Shown: positions 29,101 through 40,430, counted from the stretch's first letter. The stretch: 64,000 bases of DNA from Lineus longissimus (GCF_910592395.1 NC_088311.1:3352501-3416500); one strand, 5' to 3'. The notes: generated by a model from the sequence alone, not told the origin. Made by a program: numbers and translations.

Positions 29101-32100
29101 AGTCTTATGAAGGTGAAATTAGAGTACGATAGTATTTCCTTTTTGTCGACATTGCCACCCAGGCACATCAAGAATCACTATTATTGCACTATTGTACCCA
29201 GCCCTGAAATGTCCGATATCCAGTGACCTTCAGCTACGGGTAATAAGACCTGTGACTCCTGATAGCCAATTGGACGACACCTCATCTTTCATGTCTCCAT
29301 CAGAAGCAGTTGTAGCTCACCTTTTGACTGATGATGATGTCTGGTTACCAGATCTTAGATATTGTGGAAGGTGTGAAGGATGTGGTTATCTCACATCTTG
29401 ACTGCTAAGTGTTTGACATCGCTACACCAATTGTACAACCACTGTCTGTTGTCTAGTCTTGGGTGGACACTGCCCTAATATGTTAAGAATATACTTTTAG
29501 TAACTACTCCGGGGACGATGGCATTGGCGAAGTCAAGAACAAGTCCTTCCCTTTGAGAGCATGTCATACTATATAGCTCCAGGCAAAACAATGGTCACCG
29601 CGTGGAGAACATTAGCAACATGAGCTATAAGGTTCTTTAGGCTAATACCTCTTGTGTGGAACTCAGAATTTCTAAGACGGAGTGCTACCCTTTGTTTGGA
29701 GAGAAAATGTTGCGGGTAATTTGAGAGTTTGATGTATCCATCCTTCAAAAACATGTTGTCATCAAACAAGCTTTTCCTTCATTGTACGATGTTGCCAACT
29801 ATAAACCATGTTGGAAGTAGAGGCTTGATTGCCCATTAGATGCATTAGCTCACTGTAGTTAAAAGAGGTAACTAGGTTTCCACCGCAAGCCATCGCTCTT
29901 CTCTGTTTGGAAAGGAATCAATGATGGCTTCAAGGGTACTTCGAGTCTGTCTGCCCCTAAGACCAAGTCAATTGCGAACTGCTGTTACCTACCAACTCTT
30001 AATTGTCATGCTCTGGGGAAGACATTGCCAAGGATATTGAACGTGGAATATATCTAGGGCCATGGGGTGATGGTGTAGGCAGAATTTATTTTTACGACAA
30101 TGTTCTCACTGTCTCTGTTTGGAAAGTTTACATATGTGACTTGCTCTGGCATACTGCCTACTTTAGCCAGAACGAGTCACAAATATAGGGCATGCAGATG
30201 AAAAATAGATCCAAAGTGTTCATTCCCGAGAAGTTTGACATGTTAAAAATATCCTCTGTTAAGATTTTAATGAAAATTGAATTATTTTGCTTGATTGATG
30301 ACTAAAAGTTAAAGGGATTGTCTTTCATCTCTAATTGACAACTGGAACCAAAGATTTTTCCAAAGTTTTCTATTTAATTGAAATTGGATTAGTGGAGAAA
30401 TTAAACTTAAGCTTGATAAAATAAATTTGTTTTGAGGAAAAACGTCATTTTAATATCCTTAAAATTCAGTTAACGAAAGTGTGTTACGGGAATAAGGATC
30501 AACTGAATTTAAAAAAAAGTTAGTTCCAGCAAGTTGGTCCTGTCGTGCACAATAGAATATGGCCTCTGGTCACCAAATGTCGCATTAGTATGCCGAGGGC
30601 ACATCATCATGGGTAATTAATTTGTAACTTGATTAGTCTGGACCCCTGCCTGGCGTTGAAGCCACGGTCACACCCCAGCCCGTCACAGTCATGCTCCTCC
30701 TGTCTCAGTTTCATGTGATTACCTAACAGCATGAGACATTTGCCTGCAGTGTATCAAAGTGGTCCAATCTGTTCTCTCCGTAGGGATTTAATGCAGGCGC
30801 TGAAGGTTGAAGAAACTTGATAAAATCGTTGCTGTTTCTATCAAAATATACAGTTTTACAGCCCTATATGTAGTTTTCTTTACGAGTAGACCTACCCTAT
30901 GGCAAATATCCCTGTAGAATATAAAAATTAATTTTGGTAGGCAGGTACCTTCAATATCAGTTGTATCTATAAATTCATGCAAATAACACTTTCGTCATCA
31001 TCCATGTCAAATGAAGCATTATGCAAAGTGTGGCAGTTGTCATTTTGACTTGGAACAAGTAGGCTCATATTTACACTTGAAATGATGGTCAATAACAAAG
31101 TGACGTCGCTTTCAAATAAACGGAAAACTGGACAAGTGGAGAGGAAATTGACAAACAAGGAACATGGCTGCTGCTACTTTGTGCCAATACAAGTCATTGA
31201 TCATGAGGTTGTAGGTTTAAATCCAGAATATTCAGTCATTCCTACCCTTTGACAATTCAAGTTGGAACATACCCCCATCCCAAAATATTGGAAATAATTA
31301 GGTCTTGATTGAGAACTATATCAGAACTAGAGGTACATTTTTCTCATTTATTCACTTTGCACCAGTTTCGCCTAAATGTACTAAGTGGCAAGTAATTGAG
31401 TTACTTGCCAATACAGCACCTTGGACATACTTAGCCGAGGGCAGTCGACAAAGGTAATTAATTCTAATGAATTTTCAGGTGCCACTTTTCGGCCTTGATC
31501 AGTGTCATAGTCGAATCTTGAGAAGTTCCGTCAAATTGCAGTTTCAGGTAGAAAGATCTAGTGCTGATTCAATTTGAGGCGAGATAATTGTTAGGTGGCG
31601 ACATCAAAGGAGAGATACTTCAGGGTAGGGCTAGAAATGGAATGATGATTTTGACTGTTACCTGGCCAGAATTGTCGTTCATACAGTTCTCTCAGGCAAT
31701 GAGGTGTGGAACCAAAGCCTGGCGATCATAGTGAAAGTCGTAGTCATGTCGTGTTGGAGTCAGTTTGGTGATCATGAGATTCGGGTTTTGTATCACTTCT
31801 GTGGTATGTTGTTCTTCTCTCAGTATTTACGTTCAAATGGCAGGTGATATAATGTTCCATTACGCTGTAAACTGCCAAAAATGTGAGCGAAGTAGGCGAA
31901 AAACTGGTCCTGCAAGGTTGCAATACTCTGGAATATTTTCAACTTTTGGAGAGCAAAAAACTCGTAGTTCTAAATCTCCATGTCTAGGGAAATCATTCCG
32001 ATGGTTTTATGGTAAAGCTGGTGATAGCCGAACCACCAGCCTAAGCCATCAGGATAACACGAAACTCTGCAAAGCTTCTTTAGATGATTATTACCAAAAC

Positions 32101-35100
32101 CTGCCAGTTCTCGCTGGCGGGAAAGCAAAGTATCAAATACTTAAAGGAGGATGAAAATGAATGTTTGCCAAATGAGAGCTATAATCTTCGACTTCTATTT
32201 CAATAGATTTACAAACCAAGCTTAGATGTAAATCTTGATGAAAAACCTTTGGTGTTTTGACTTGACAGTGACCTTTTGACTAGACACATTGGTGTTATAA
32301 GCTGCGAGCTGAAAGTTGTGTTGCGAGGTCAAGCTTTTACTGATGTCATTCTGTCATGGTGGTATTGCAATGCAAATGGATAACAAATGATGTCCCTGGT
32401 CATGTCTGTCACATTTTCCACCAGCCTTCCAAATCAGTGCCAGTTCCTATAAGTTCAAAGGTTAATTGCTGCATTTGGTAGCAACATCGGCTATACTACT
32501 ATATTCAAGTCACAGTTAAAGTAATGTTCAACTTGCGGTATCTATGACTAATCCGAAGTACGTAGGTTGTGGCCTGATTACCATATCGAAATCACTATTC
32601 CACGCCTGGGCAACATCATTAAGAAAATATTACCACAACCAATCAAATCATCTTGCATGTCTAACCTCTTCTCTGAACTCTGAATTCCGCTCTCGCATTC
32701 TGGCCATGTTGGTCTTGGAGGCAAACCACATTGTCGTCTGGCGGAAAACCGTCTGTTCATCCAGCGTGATGTCAAGTTGGTGAAGTATGCTGTGGTACAA
32801 GGATTGGGAAACTAATTGCCTCATTATTCCAGTTGGTGGTGTTTTTGATGGTGGACATAAGGGTGTGAGGGGCGGAGGGCCCAGGAGGTGGAGTGGTTGG
32901 AGGATGATGGGTGGAGCTGGGATGGGTACTTAGTCGGTTGTTTGGCCCTGGTAGAGATTTGAAGGTAGACATAAGAATGTGAGGACTGGAGGGCCCAGTA
33001 ACTTGGAATTGCAGCATATTATGTGCCAACCTTGGCGGTAAGTGAATTACTAAACTGCCTTGGGTATTGGTGCAATATTTATCATGCCTCACAGCAAGAT
33101 CTGTTCACAGTAATTGATTTCCTCCGAATGAATTTCCCATTATTGAGAACATTATTTTATTTTATTCCGAAAAATAAAGTTATTGAAATGACAAATTAAT
33201 AGGTGTGTAATTTCAGCCATCGGAGATGCTTCTTTGCTGGAAAAACAATAATCTATTAGCAGAAGTAATTGTCTGTTTCTATTCTATTCTGCTTTGGCTG
33301 TCTTTCAGCTTCTCAGCGATGAATTGTAAATTTTATTAAGGCAAGTTGATTTCTGAAGTATGATTGAAGAATTTCATCGCAACGTGTGATATTCACAACA
33401 TCAACACCATGTTGATGTTAACCATACCATGACATTGTCCATACGATTACTGATCTCTCCTCCAGAATCTAGAGCATTTGGGCCAGCAGTAACACATTTA
33501 TCATGAAAAATCTCCAAGATTTTCCAATGAATTCCAACGAAGTTTTTTTTGCTGTTGATTGGACTCACGTTAAGGTTTTGATTTCAATCATGTGCACTCA
33601 CAACACAAACTACACACGTTGCAAGTATCGGATTCTACGCAAACCGTCCCAGTAAGATGATGGATGAGTGGTACCTGGGCGTATTCCTTTCAAAAAACCT
33701 TTGGATATTTTTGAACCGAGTGACTCATGTGGTCTTCTTATGGCTATCACAACTAGGCCTATGCAATACGGAGTGCGGTGTAAGGATGACGTATGCTAGG
33801 CAGCCCAATTATGGCAGGAAATATGCAGAAAACTAGGTTGGAAATTTGGGATGGGGCATGCTAGAATCTCTTTTAATACAAGATCCAAGATGGTCACCAC
33901 AGCGGCCATCTTTAACTGATCTTCCATTGATCGAGATGGCCACCATGTACAGTACAACCAAGTTCAAACGAGAAATGGTTGCTTTGCAGGAGGGCATTTT
34001 ACAGGAAGATCATATAAACAAGAACAAAGTAATCGCCTCACAGAGAAAGTATATACATGTAAATCCGAAAAATCATGTACTTCCTTCTATGCTCCCACTG
34101 TGTAGCAACCACTTCTCTTGCTCAAGGTTAGCAATCATTAGCACCAAGATAATTGTTTTCTGCTGGTAATTTGATTCCCAATCTCTGATGTGTTGCCCAA
34201 AGGTGAGAGCATTAGCCGTTTTTTTCTGCGATCGATTACTTAAATGGCGAGGCTGTTATGCTGCATTGCTGTATGATGGGAAAAAATGAGCATTTCTGAG
34301 GTGTTCGTCATTGTAGATGCTACAATAGCTTGAGGGGTCGGTGTTGTCCTTTGAAGCCTGCATACACACAGGAATCAAAGGGAATATAGAAAAAATCTAT
34401 CACATGCCGATTAGAAAGTGGTATACAGGGTGTCCCACAGAGCATGCAAATGGATTTGTACCAATTCATCAGTTTCACAATGGTGAATGTTGTATCGTCA
34501 CACCAGGTGACATTTGTAATGACTATTTTCTCTACTTGCAGAATACCTATCATTGACAACTGTGCTTTACATCATTCGCTATCATCTCCACTGCATTGCA
34601 TCTTTCAGTGAGCCAAGCAGGACATGTATAATCCATCTGCATCCCTGATCCAAAAAAGAAGAAAGTCCCTTTAATTTGAGATGCTTACGTTCTGGTTCTT
34701 CCTGGGTTATCTGTTCTAACCATTCCTTTACCGTTGTATCTTTCAGTGAGCCAGATAGCAACCACATGTAATGAGATGCTTACGTTCTGGTTCTTCCTAA
34801 GTTATCTGTTCTGACCATTCGTTTACCGTTGTATCTTTCAGTGAGCCAGATAGCCACCACATGTAATGACAGCCACCCTATTGCCCTAACACAGCGGACC
34901 AGCTTCATCCAATCTCCTAACTTTCCAAACAAATACCCGCAAGACCATGACTGCAAGTGGCAGATCAACTTAGAAAAAGGCTACCGCGTTAACTTCACGA
35001 TATTTGACTTTGAGTTAGACGGACGCCGTAGCATGCGGTGCTTTGACTTTTTGACAATTAACGATAATTCTGAGCAGGCCGAGGCAAGAAATGCTCAGGG

Positions 35101-38100
35101 AAAGACAATATTTTTAGATTGCGGAGTGATTCTTGGTCGCCAGATTTCAAGTACTCAAGGTGCTAGTCAAGTTAATGTCCATTTTTCGTCCCATGCCGGG
35201 ACTAACAATCGGGGATTTCTCATGCAGTATACTGGTAAGTTGTCCTGGACTATAGTTTAACTATTGATATTGAGAAATTTTCCTTACTTAAGTTTCTCTT
35301 GGAATTTCATTAACCTACCGCAAAAGAGTCTTCATATCCTGTCCGACAGTTTTCCCAACTTCTGGCTTCTATTCTCAGCAGACGTACTGCTGCCATCTAC
35401 TTTTATCTTCATAAACTCAAAACTAGAGTTACAGTATTAATGAAAAAGTAGTTTTGACTTTTCGGAAGATGGCACTTGCTTTGGTAGTTATAATGAAAAC
35501 ACCATGCCTACTATATGAGGGCTGAATTAGGAAGCTGAACGAACCTTTGTACCCATTGATCGTATTGATTGAAAGAACTATTAATTTCAGTGTACGAGAC
35601 AGACCACCTATTGTTTGAGGAGATCCCAGCCATCCGACCGGCGACCACAACGTCTGGTATGACCGCAGTTGACGTGTTTCCAAATGACCAAATCCATGAG
35701 AACGATACTAAAATATCTTATATGCCCGCAGGTTTGTAATGTTCGGAGAATTGGTGAAATAAAAAATTGATTTAAGAAAATGTTATAAGCAGTGGCCCCT
35801 GATAGATGTGACGTTTTTTTCAGTCTATAGGCAATAGTTGCTGTTCCCCTGTGAAGTAGCAGTGAATGTGTGATTGTTTATGAAGTCTTGTACATTTATA
35901 TCAAGTAATGTACATTTACTTGTATCTTATGTTCACTCCTTTATTTGTTTATTTGGTGAAAATCATATAAGCAGAGATCACCGTTGCCTTTGATTGAAAA
36001 ATGAAAGAAATATCATGATGAAGTAACAACTTAGCAATACTTTATTCTGTGCTTTTATACAACTTCCTATGCCATAAGATCTTTACTCGAGATAGTTTAG
36101 TCTGCCAAATTCAACTTTGCTATCATTTGCTAAGTCTCACAAATTACAATCTTTAGACCAGGCTTTACAATCTGCTTGAAATTCTTCGCCAACTGTTTAG
36201 AATAGCTTAAAGGAGGAGTGTCACAAGACGATGCTGGGTCGGCACTGATGATTATTACCGAGTTAATGTAAGCGGTGCTGCTGATATGCATCTGAAAATG
36301 TGCACAAATAGTTTAAAGAACACATTTTATGATACATGTACATCTCGAACAGCCCTCTTTACAATTTCATTCGTATCAGGCTGGCAGTTTCTTGAGAAAA
36401 TCTTCCTTTATATGTTTTGATTGAACAAAATTATGGGTTGACTATGGTTCTTCGGCTTCAGTTCTGTACAGTTTTCACAAGTTTCCTCCAACAGTCCATA
36501 ATATCACTTAGTTGGTCTAAAAGTTCTCACTCATCAGCAAAAATTAACGGTATCCGTTAAACTGAGCAGCCTAATGCCACAATGTTGATTCCTCACACGT
36601 GAATGTCGTGGCCAACTGCATAGAGAGTCCCAATAACTTGAACTACTTCTGAATAATTAATTGCCATCATCTCAAGTTTGAAACCAGAACAGCAAATACA
36701 TATGTTTCTCGTGTTTTCTGTTGCATTTGAAATCTGGTTGTTCCATCTTGTTGCATGCAGATGTTGCATCCTCTGTGGCTATAGTTTTATCCAGTGCGAT
36801 AACGTGTAATTATGTTAATTGGTTTCTAAGATAACCAAGTTAAGATGCGACAACAGTGCTGTGCTAAGCGCAGTACGTTTCAAAAGAAACCTTGGTTCAC
36901 TTTACAGTATAAAGGAAAACATATAACAATCAAAAGGTTTTAAAATAGTTATTAAATCTTGTACATAAACTGTATTGTATCATGTCTCGTAATCTTCTGC
37001 TAGTACTGGGTGTAAAACAATGTCCTGAACTTCACAAAATTCAAAACGTCTTGTGAAAAAGACTTAATTGTCTTTCTTCAATAAGTCGAATTGAAAAGAA
37101 GTTGGACATTCTTATCCACCCAGTGCTGTACCTTTACTTGGCGTTTAGTCAACCCTGGCTTTCTCCCCACTTTGCCTGTCTATGTCGTTTACGTTGCTCG
37201 CATGTTTCTGCTTAGGTAAATCTGATGTGACCACCACACACTCCCCGACCCCCCTCGGAGACACGATGTCCAACGACCACACCCAAGAGATGCTAAGCCC
37301 CATGTTTATAGGTAATATATGGCATGTCATAAAGAATTTGGATGATTGAAGATATGGACAACAGATGGCAACACTGGGTCTTTTGCCGTCGAAAACCAGT
37401 AGTTTTACCTCATGGCCAGAATTTTCTGGGATGAAAATAGCAGTTATATCCTCCACCTTTGAAATAATGGTGTCATCTGTTGCCATATTCCTGCAGCATC
37501 AGTCTGAGTGATGAGTTTATAGTATTTTCTGTTCTGTTAATCAAATGATTCTAGGCGCAGTGCTCAACATATACAATGTTTCTTCTGACCACTCCAGTAT
37601 GACTGCCTCCATCTAGTTAGCCTGTCCTCACATCTAACTTAACATCTCGACTATGCTTGCCTAACCTAAGTGTTACACTAACTTTGATATGTCAAGAATG
37701 TTTGTTAGGTCTCATAGCAATAATTTTCAGAGATATTTTGATTTAAGCTATTTCATTCTTGTGTAAAATCCTGGAACAGTGGAATCCAGCTATTTCAACC
37801 AATCATCATCCACTTGTTTTTTAGCCACCCATGTTATTTCTTGACTGCAACTAGAATTCCTCTTCATTCATTTTCGATGTTCCCCTCATGTAGCATGTAG
37901 CATGATCAGTGTTTTTCCAGATATTATGATATCTGCAATAGGACTCCGTAGTTTTATCACGTTTGTGGCATTTTGTGAAAAAAAATTCTCATTTCCTTAG
38001 ATCCTTATAGTGCCCTCTGTTGGGTGACATCAATCAATGTTCTCAAGGAAATTTAGCTGCATAAAACAAGGAACAGGAAATTGCCTTCAACATGTTTAAA

Positions 38101-39708
38101 ATGTAATATGTATCGTGAAACTGGCTCGAGGATGATATTGTAAACCCATGGTGAAGATGTCTCATTGTATTGTGTAAAGTAAAGTACAAGTCAGCAGTAA
38201 TATTTCTTGTTGTCTTTTGTACATTACACACGTATGGTGGGTCTTCGTTCCAGACTGCAAATTTTAGGAAAGAATCTCATCTGAAATAAATGCCAGGCAG
38301 TTGCACAAAAGTTGGATTGGCTTTGAAAATTTTTCAGAATTTTCAACTTATGGATTTTCAACTTCACTAATGTGACCACCCCGGTAACGTGACCATTCAA
38401 CCTCGGTCCCATGAGTGGTCGTGTTACCGGGGTTCCACTGTAGTTCATATTCAGACTTTACTAATTGCGTGTATTTTCAGGGATAATTGTTGGCGTTCTC
38501 TCAGCTATTATTGTGCTCCTACTCATTGCTGTGATAGTGCTGCTGTTGTACCGAAAGTAAGTAATGATGATCCACGTTTTTGGAAAGTATTGTATTCATA
38601 GGATGCATGACTCCTGACCTGTCCTTGAATCTGTTCTTTCCATCGAGGTTTGCTCTATGATCGCTGGGCTGAATACTACCCCCTATACTGCTACCCATTT
38701 CATAAGTGCTGGTTAAATCTAACCAAAGTCAACATGACCTAACTAGATTGGTCCTGGGTTTTCAAATGCGTACTTCAGGAATCAATTTTTGTTGTTTCAT
38801 ATGTTTTGCATTGCCTTCTCACATCACTCGTAACAAAACATAAGTTCATTCGTTCTTTGTCCTTCAGGTATGGTTCCAAGTCCTCCAAACCTCGCGCTGT
38901 CGATGCTCACGAAAAAGATACTCATGAAACTCTACTACGTAATGGTGCCCAGCCGCCAAATTTCATCCAAGACGATGACTCAAAAGGTCGGCGGGTCGTC
39001 ATGGAAATACAAGGGAGTCGAATAGCATCATTACATCTCGGTCCAACGAAAAATGGGGCGACAACACTTCCTCAGGAGGACACTAAAACATTAATGGCAA
39101 ATCCTTACAAGGAGTCCTACCCTGGGGAAACGTGTAATAATGCGACGATGTGCTTCACTATGCCAGCAGCGTCACACTATAAAGACACTGGTACCAGTTC
39201 GACAGGTCGATACAAGGATCCACCGCGTATTCAGAACTATTATGATGATGGATACAAGGCACCACGCCGCTCCGTGCCACACCGCCATAGCGGACATGGA
39301 TACCAGGAGGAAAATGAGTATGCGACGATAGACGAGGGAGCTTACGCGGTCAGTGACATTACGAGACAGGTTCCGCCTGACCCACTAGCTCGACTCATGT
39401 ACAAAGTACCCATACCAGTGGCGCCACCAGCCCCAGCACCACAAAACACAACAAATCTTAACAGAAAAAGCGGAACTGTGCATTATTTTGAGTATGACCA
39501 AGGATTCTCGAGTCGTGATGACTTGGACGTTGGGCCACCTGCTGACTCCAGTGATGACCCTGCGTGTTATTCTTACGCTGACAATACTCACCCAGCTCAT
39601 TCAAACATGTTCTCGACATTCCAGGCCCGCAGACACCAGGGGGAGCCGCCTGAAGAATTCTTAATGGAAAGTGACTTATATCGGCATAATACTCATTATA
39701 AAACATGA
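13829..39708 (+). CDS. Lectin-CUB single-pass membrane receptor (partial, 5' exons not found)
   Basis: Six exons join in frame without a stop: 13829-14119, 34842-35234, 35591-35731, 37216-37311, 38481-38556 and 38868-39708. Together they give about 612 residues. Order: SUEL/Gal_Lectin domain (residues 1-97), CUB domain (98-228), two Thr/Ser-rich linkers (229-307), a transmembrane helix (about 308-330) and a 280-residue cytoplasmic tail with 18 tyrosines. All extracellular exons are phase 1-1, as expected for shuffled extracellular modules; the TM exon ends in phase 2. The extracellular part would bind carbohydrate or protein ligands, and the tail would recruit SH2/PTB adaptors. Both roles are inferred from the modules. 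The signal peptide exon is not visible, and additional exons could hide in the 20.7 kb intron. That lectin and CUB exons belong to one transcript is inferred from strand, order and phase. I do not recognise a named family with this architecture. Confidence 0.75.
21742..21852. repeat. Tandem duplication of about 52 bp
   Basis: AATGCCTGTGTTTAGAGATA starts at 21742 and again at 21794, each copy running to TTTGTAAATGTTCC. The second copy is longer by a short TTTTTA-type insertion; otherwise the copies are essentially identical, so the duplication is recent. Confidence 0.9.
23078..23262. repeat. Tandem repeat, 77-bp unit, 2.4 copies
   Basis: Units start at 23078, 23155 and 23232 with GCTGTGTTGACA-like sequence and share GGTAAAGTCTGTTTCAAAGA. 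The third unit is shortened. A more distant fourth similarity (CTGCAGTGTTAACTGC) lies near 23300. Confidence 0.75.
24265..24442 (+). repeat. Dispersed repeat related to 51530-51722 (diverged copy)
   Basis: It shares with 51530-51722, in the same order, GTGAAAATA or ACGAAAATATG, an AGAGAAATTTC block and the terminal TTTGCGAATTGCAAAAA. The copy here is strongly diverged and AT-rich. The class is unknown; no coding capacity or clear termini are seen. Confidence 0.5.
25932..25990 (+). repeat. Fragment related to the inverted-repeat element at 50681-50866
   Basis: GGGAAACACTGAAATATGAA followed by GGACAACC and CACTGCACC parallels the right end of the 50.7 kb element (GGAAACACTGAAACATGGGG, GAACAACC, GTTACACCGG). 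This suggests a second, truncated copy of the same family. Confidence 0.4.
27665..27770 (+). repeat. Dispersed AT-rich repeat, copy 2
   Basis: It contains AAACTTTTGGGAC and TTTTTGGTGATGTTGGTTCA, matching the block at 5112-5203. It also carries an internal inverted arrangement of the CCCAAAAACTTCAGT motif. Confidence 0.5.
28391..28473 (+). mobile_element. Solo end of a pogo/mariner-like DNA element, copy A
   Basis: The block runs from GGATTTTCAACTTCACTAAC to TTACCGGGGTTCCACTGTA. Reading inward, the end is CAGTGGAACCCCGGTAACAC next to TA, which resembles the CAGTGGAACC termini of Tigger/pogo-type elements. A second copy lies at 38352-38442. Copy A lacks about 10 bp present in copy B. No partner terminus or transposase is visible. 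The family name is an inference from the terminus only. Confidence 0.55.
28455..29769 (-). other. Weak coding-like patch, possibly a decayed gene or retroelement
   Basis: On the - strand three short open segments (29769-29569, 29022-28834, 28739-28455) have compositions that look protein-like, for example MEPMTEKIPRLETVRRK and FDDNMFLKDGYIKLSN. They lie in different frames and are interrupted by stops. I could not identify a domain. A decayed retroelement or pseudogene is one reading; chance is another. Confidence 0.2.
34601..34867 (+). repeat. Repeated splice-acceptor region before the CUB exon
   Basis: The sequence ending TATCTTTCAG followed by TGAGCCAGATAG occurs at 34735-34758 and 34830-34853 in a 95-bp tandem duplication starting at GAGATGCTTACG (34678 and 34773). 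A third, more diverged version (GCATCTTTCAGTGAGCCAAG) lies at 34599-34618. Only the last acceptor, AG at 34840-34841, leads into the open CUB frame. From the upstream acceptors the same phase runs into a TAA or TGA. Confidence 0.85.
34842..35234 (+). CDS. Exon: CUB domain
   Basis: Acceptor CTTTCAG precedes 34842 and donor GTAAGT starts at 35235; 393 nt, phase 1-1. The domain starts at TTCNDSHPI and carries the CUB hallmark SPNFPNKYP, then DHDCKWQI, the FxDFEL-like IFDFELDG, the MRCFDFLTI segment, FLDCG and the closing GFLMQYTG. Four cysteines are in the usual CUB positions. NFT is a potential N-glycosylation site. CUB domains mediate extracellular protein or sugar binding. Confidence 0.92.
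35591..35731 (+). CDS. Exon: extracellular linker 1
   Basis: Acceptor TTAATTTCAG and donor GTTTGT give a 141-nt exon, phase 1-1. It encodes a 47-residue linker with a Thr/Ser-rich stretch (PATTTSGMT) and a potential N-glycosylation site (NDT). It has no cysteines and no domain; it probably forms part of an extended, O-glycosylated stalk. It is supported by frame continuity with the CUB and next exons. Confidence 0.7.
37216..37311 (+). CDS. Exon: extracellular linker 2
   Basis: Acceptor TGCTTAG and donor GTAATA give a 96-nt exon, phase 1-1, encoding SDVTTTHSPTPLGDTMSND and following residues. Its Thr/Ser/Pro content matches a mucin-like stalk. The call rests on matching phase and composition; alternative splicing of this small symmetric exon would keep the frame. 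Confidence 0.65.
38352..38442 (+). mobile_element. Solo end of a pogo/mariner-like DNA element, copy B
   Basis: The block matches 28391-28473 and ends TTACCGGGGTTCCACTGTA. It carries an extra internal GTAACGTGACC, so the motif GGTAAC-GTGACCA occurs in inverted pairs. It ends 38 bp before the transmembrane exon, close to or within that exon's polypyrimidine/branch-point region. Confidence 0.55.
38481..38556 (+). CDS. Exon: transmembrane helix
   Basis: Acceptor GTATTTTCAG and donor GTAAGT give a 76-nt exon, entering in phase 1 and leaving in phase 2. It encodes GIIVGVLSAIIVLL and LIAVIVLLLYRK: 23 hydrophobic residues, then a basic stop-transfer (YRK). This fixes the topology as type I: lectin and CUB outside, tail inside. 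Confidence 0.88.
38868..39708 (+). CDS. Exon: cytoplasmic tail and stop codon
   Basis: Acceptor TCCTTCAG precedes 38868; the first G completes a Lys codon split across the intron, and the frame runs 280 codons to TGA at 39706-39708. The tail is hydrophilic, with 18 tyrosines, many in SH2-ligand-like settings (EYATI, AYAVSDI, RYKDPP, MYKVP, YFEYD), and a proline-rich PIPVAPPAPAP segment that could bind SH3 domains. There is no kinase or other catalytic domain. Signalling through recruited adaptors is inferred. Confidence 0.85.
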
Positions 39709-40430
39709 CAGGAATTCTAAAATCTAGTTCACCTTAAGTTAAGTTGGAAAGTACTTTACATTTACATACGTGCTTGTATGAAATGTAGAGCTTTTTTTGG
39801 CTTGCTTGTTGCGAAACAGTTTCTAAGTAAAAAGACTCAAATAACTGGTTGTTGGCTTCCACTTTTTGTCTGGGATGTCACTCACCTGAGATATAACACT
39901 TGAATGCATAACCAGGTAGTGAGTTTGTCTGAGCGCCAGTCAACTAAACCTCGGGGTTGTACCTCAAGTAAGGGATGTCAGTTGACTGAGGGTAAGACTG
40001 CAACCTGGTTTAATAAGTTATTTCATTTTAAGAAGGCTGACAGCTTATGTACACAAAGTAGAGTAAATGTACGCAAGCTGTGGTTCTGGTTAGGTCGGAA
40101 ATTACTGTATAGTGTGGTCGTTTATATTTTTGTGAAATATTTATAAAGTTATGAGCTGTAGTGTGTACACCATGTGACTTCAAGGAACATGATGCCAATT
40201 AATTGATCTATCTAATTAGCGACAATTACATAATTGGTCATAAGCAGGATAATTAACCAGAGACATGATAGAAAGATACATTTTAGGCCAAGAGAAAGAT
40301 GATGTTTCTTGTCCAGTGAATCGTTCGAAATTGATGTGCTAATCTCAATTCAAACAAATACCTGGGTATTTTATCATGTGGCTTCGAGTATGTATGCTGG
40401 TACGGAATTTTAACTTATCACATTCTACAA

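Larger units (their letters stand above)
14120..34841 (+). other. 20.7 kb intron between lectin and CUB exons
   Basis: This is inferred to be one intron because the flanking exons are on the same strand in matching phase 1. I see no further domain exon in it. Open frames such as 26916-27461 (-) and 31765-32154 (+) have no recognisable motif. It contains tandem and dispersed repeats near 21.7, 23.1, 24.3, 25.9, 27.7 and 28.4 kb, and a weak coding-like patch on the - strand at 28.5-29.8 kb. It could also hide an undetected small exon or a nested gene. Confidence 0.55.

Noticed and set aside
31765-32154. 129-codon + strand open frame in the large intron
   Set aside because: No motif, signal peptide or phase-matched splice sites linking it to the lectin or CUB exons could be found.
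39904-40146. 80-codon open frame in the receptor's 3' UTR
   Set aside because: It starts downstream of the stop on the same strand, has no domain, and is more likely untranslated UTR.
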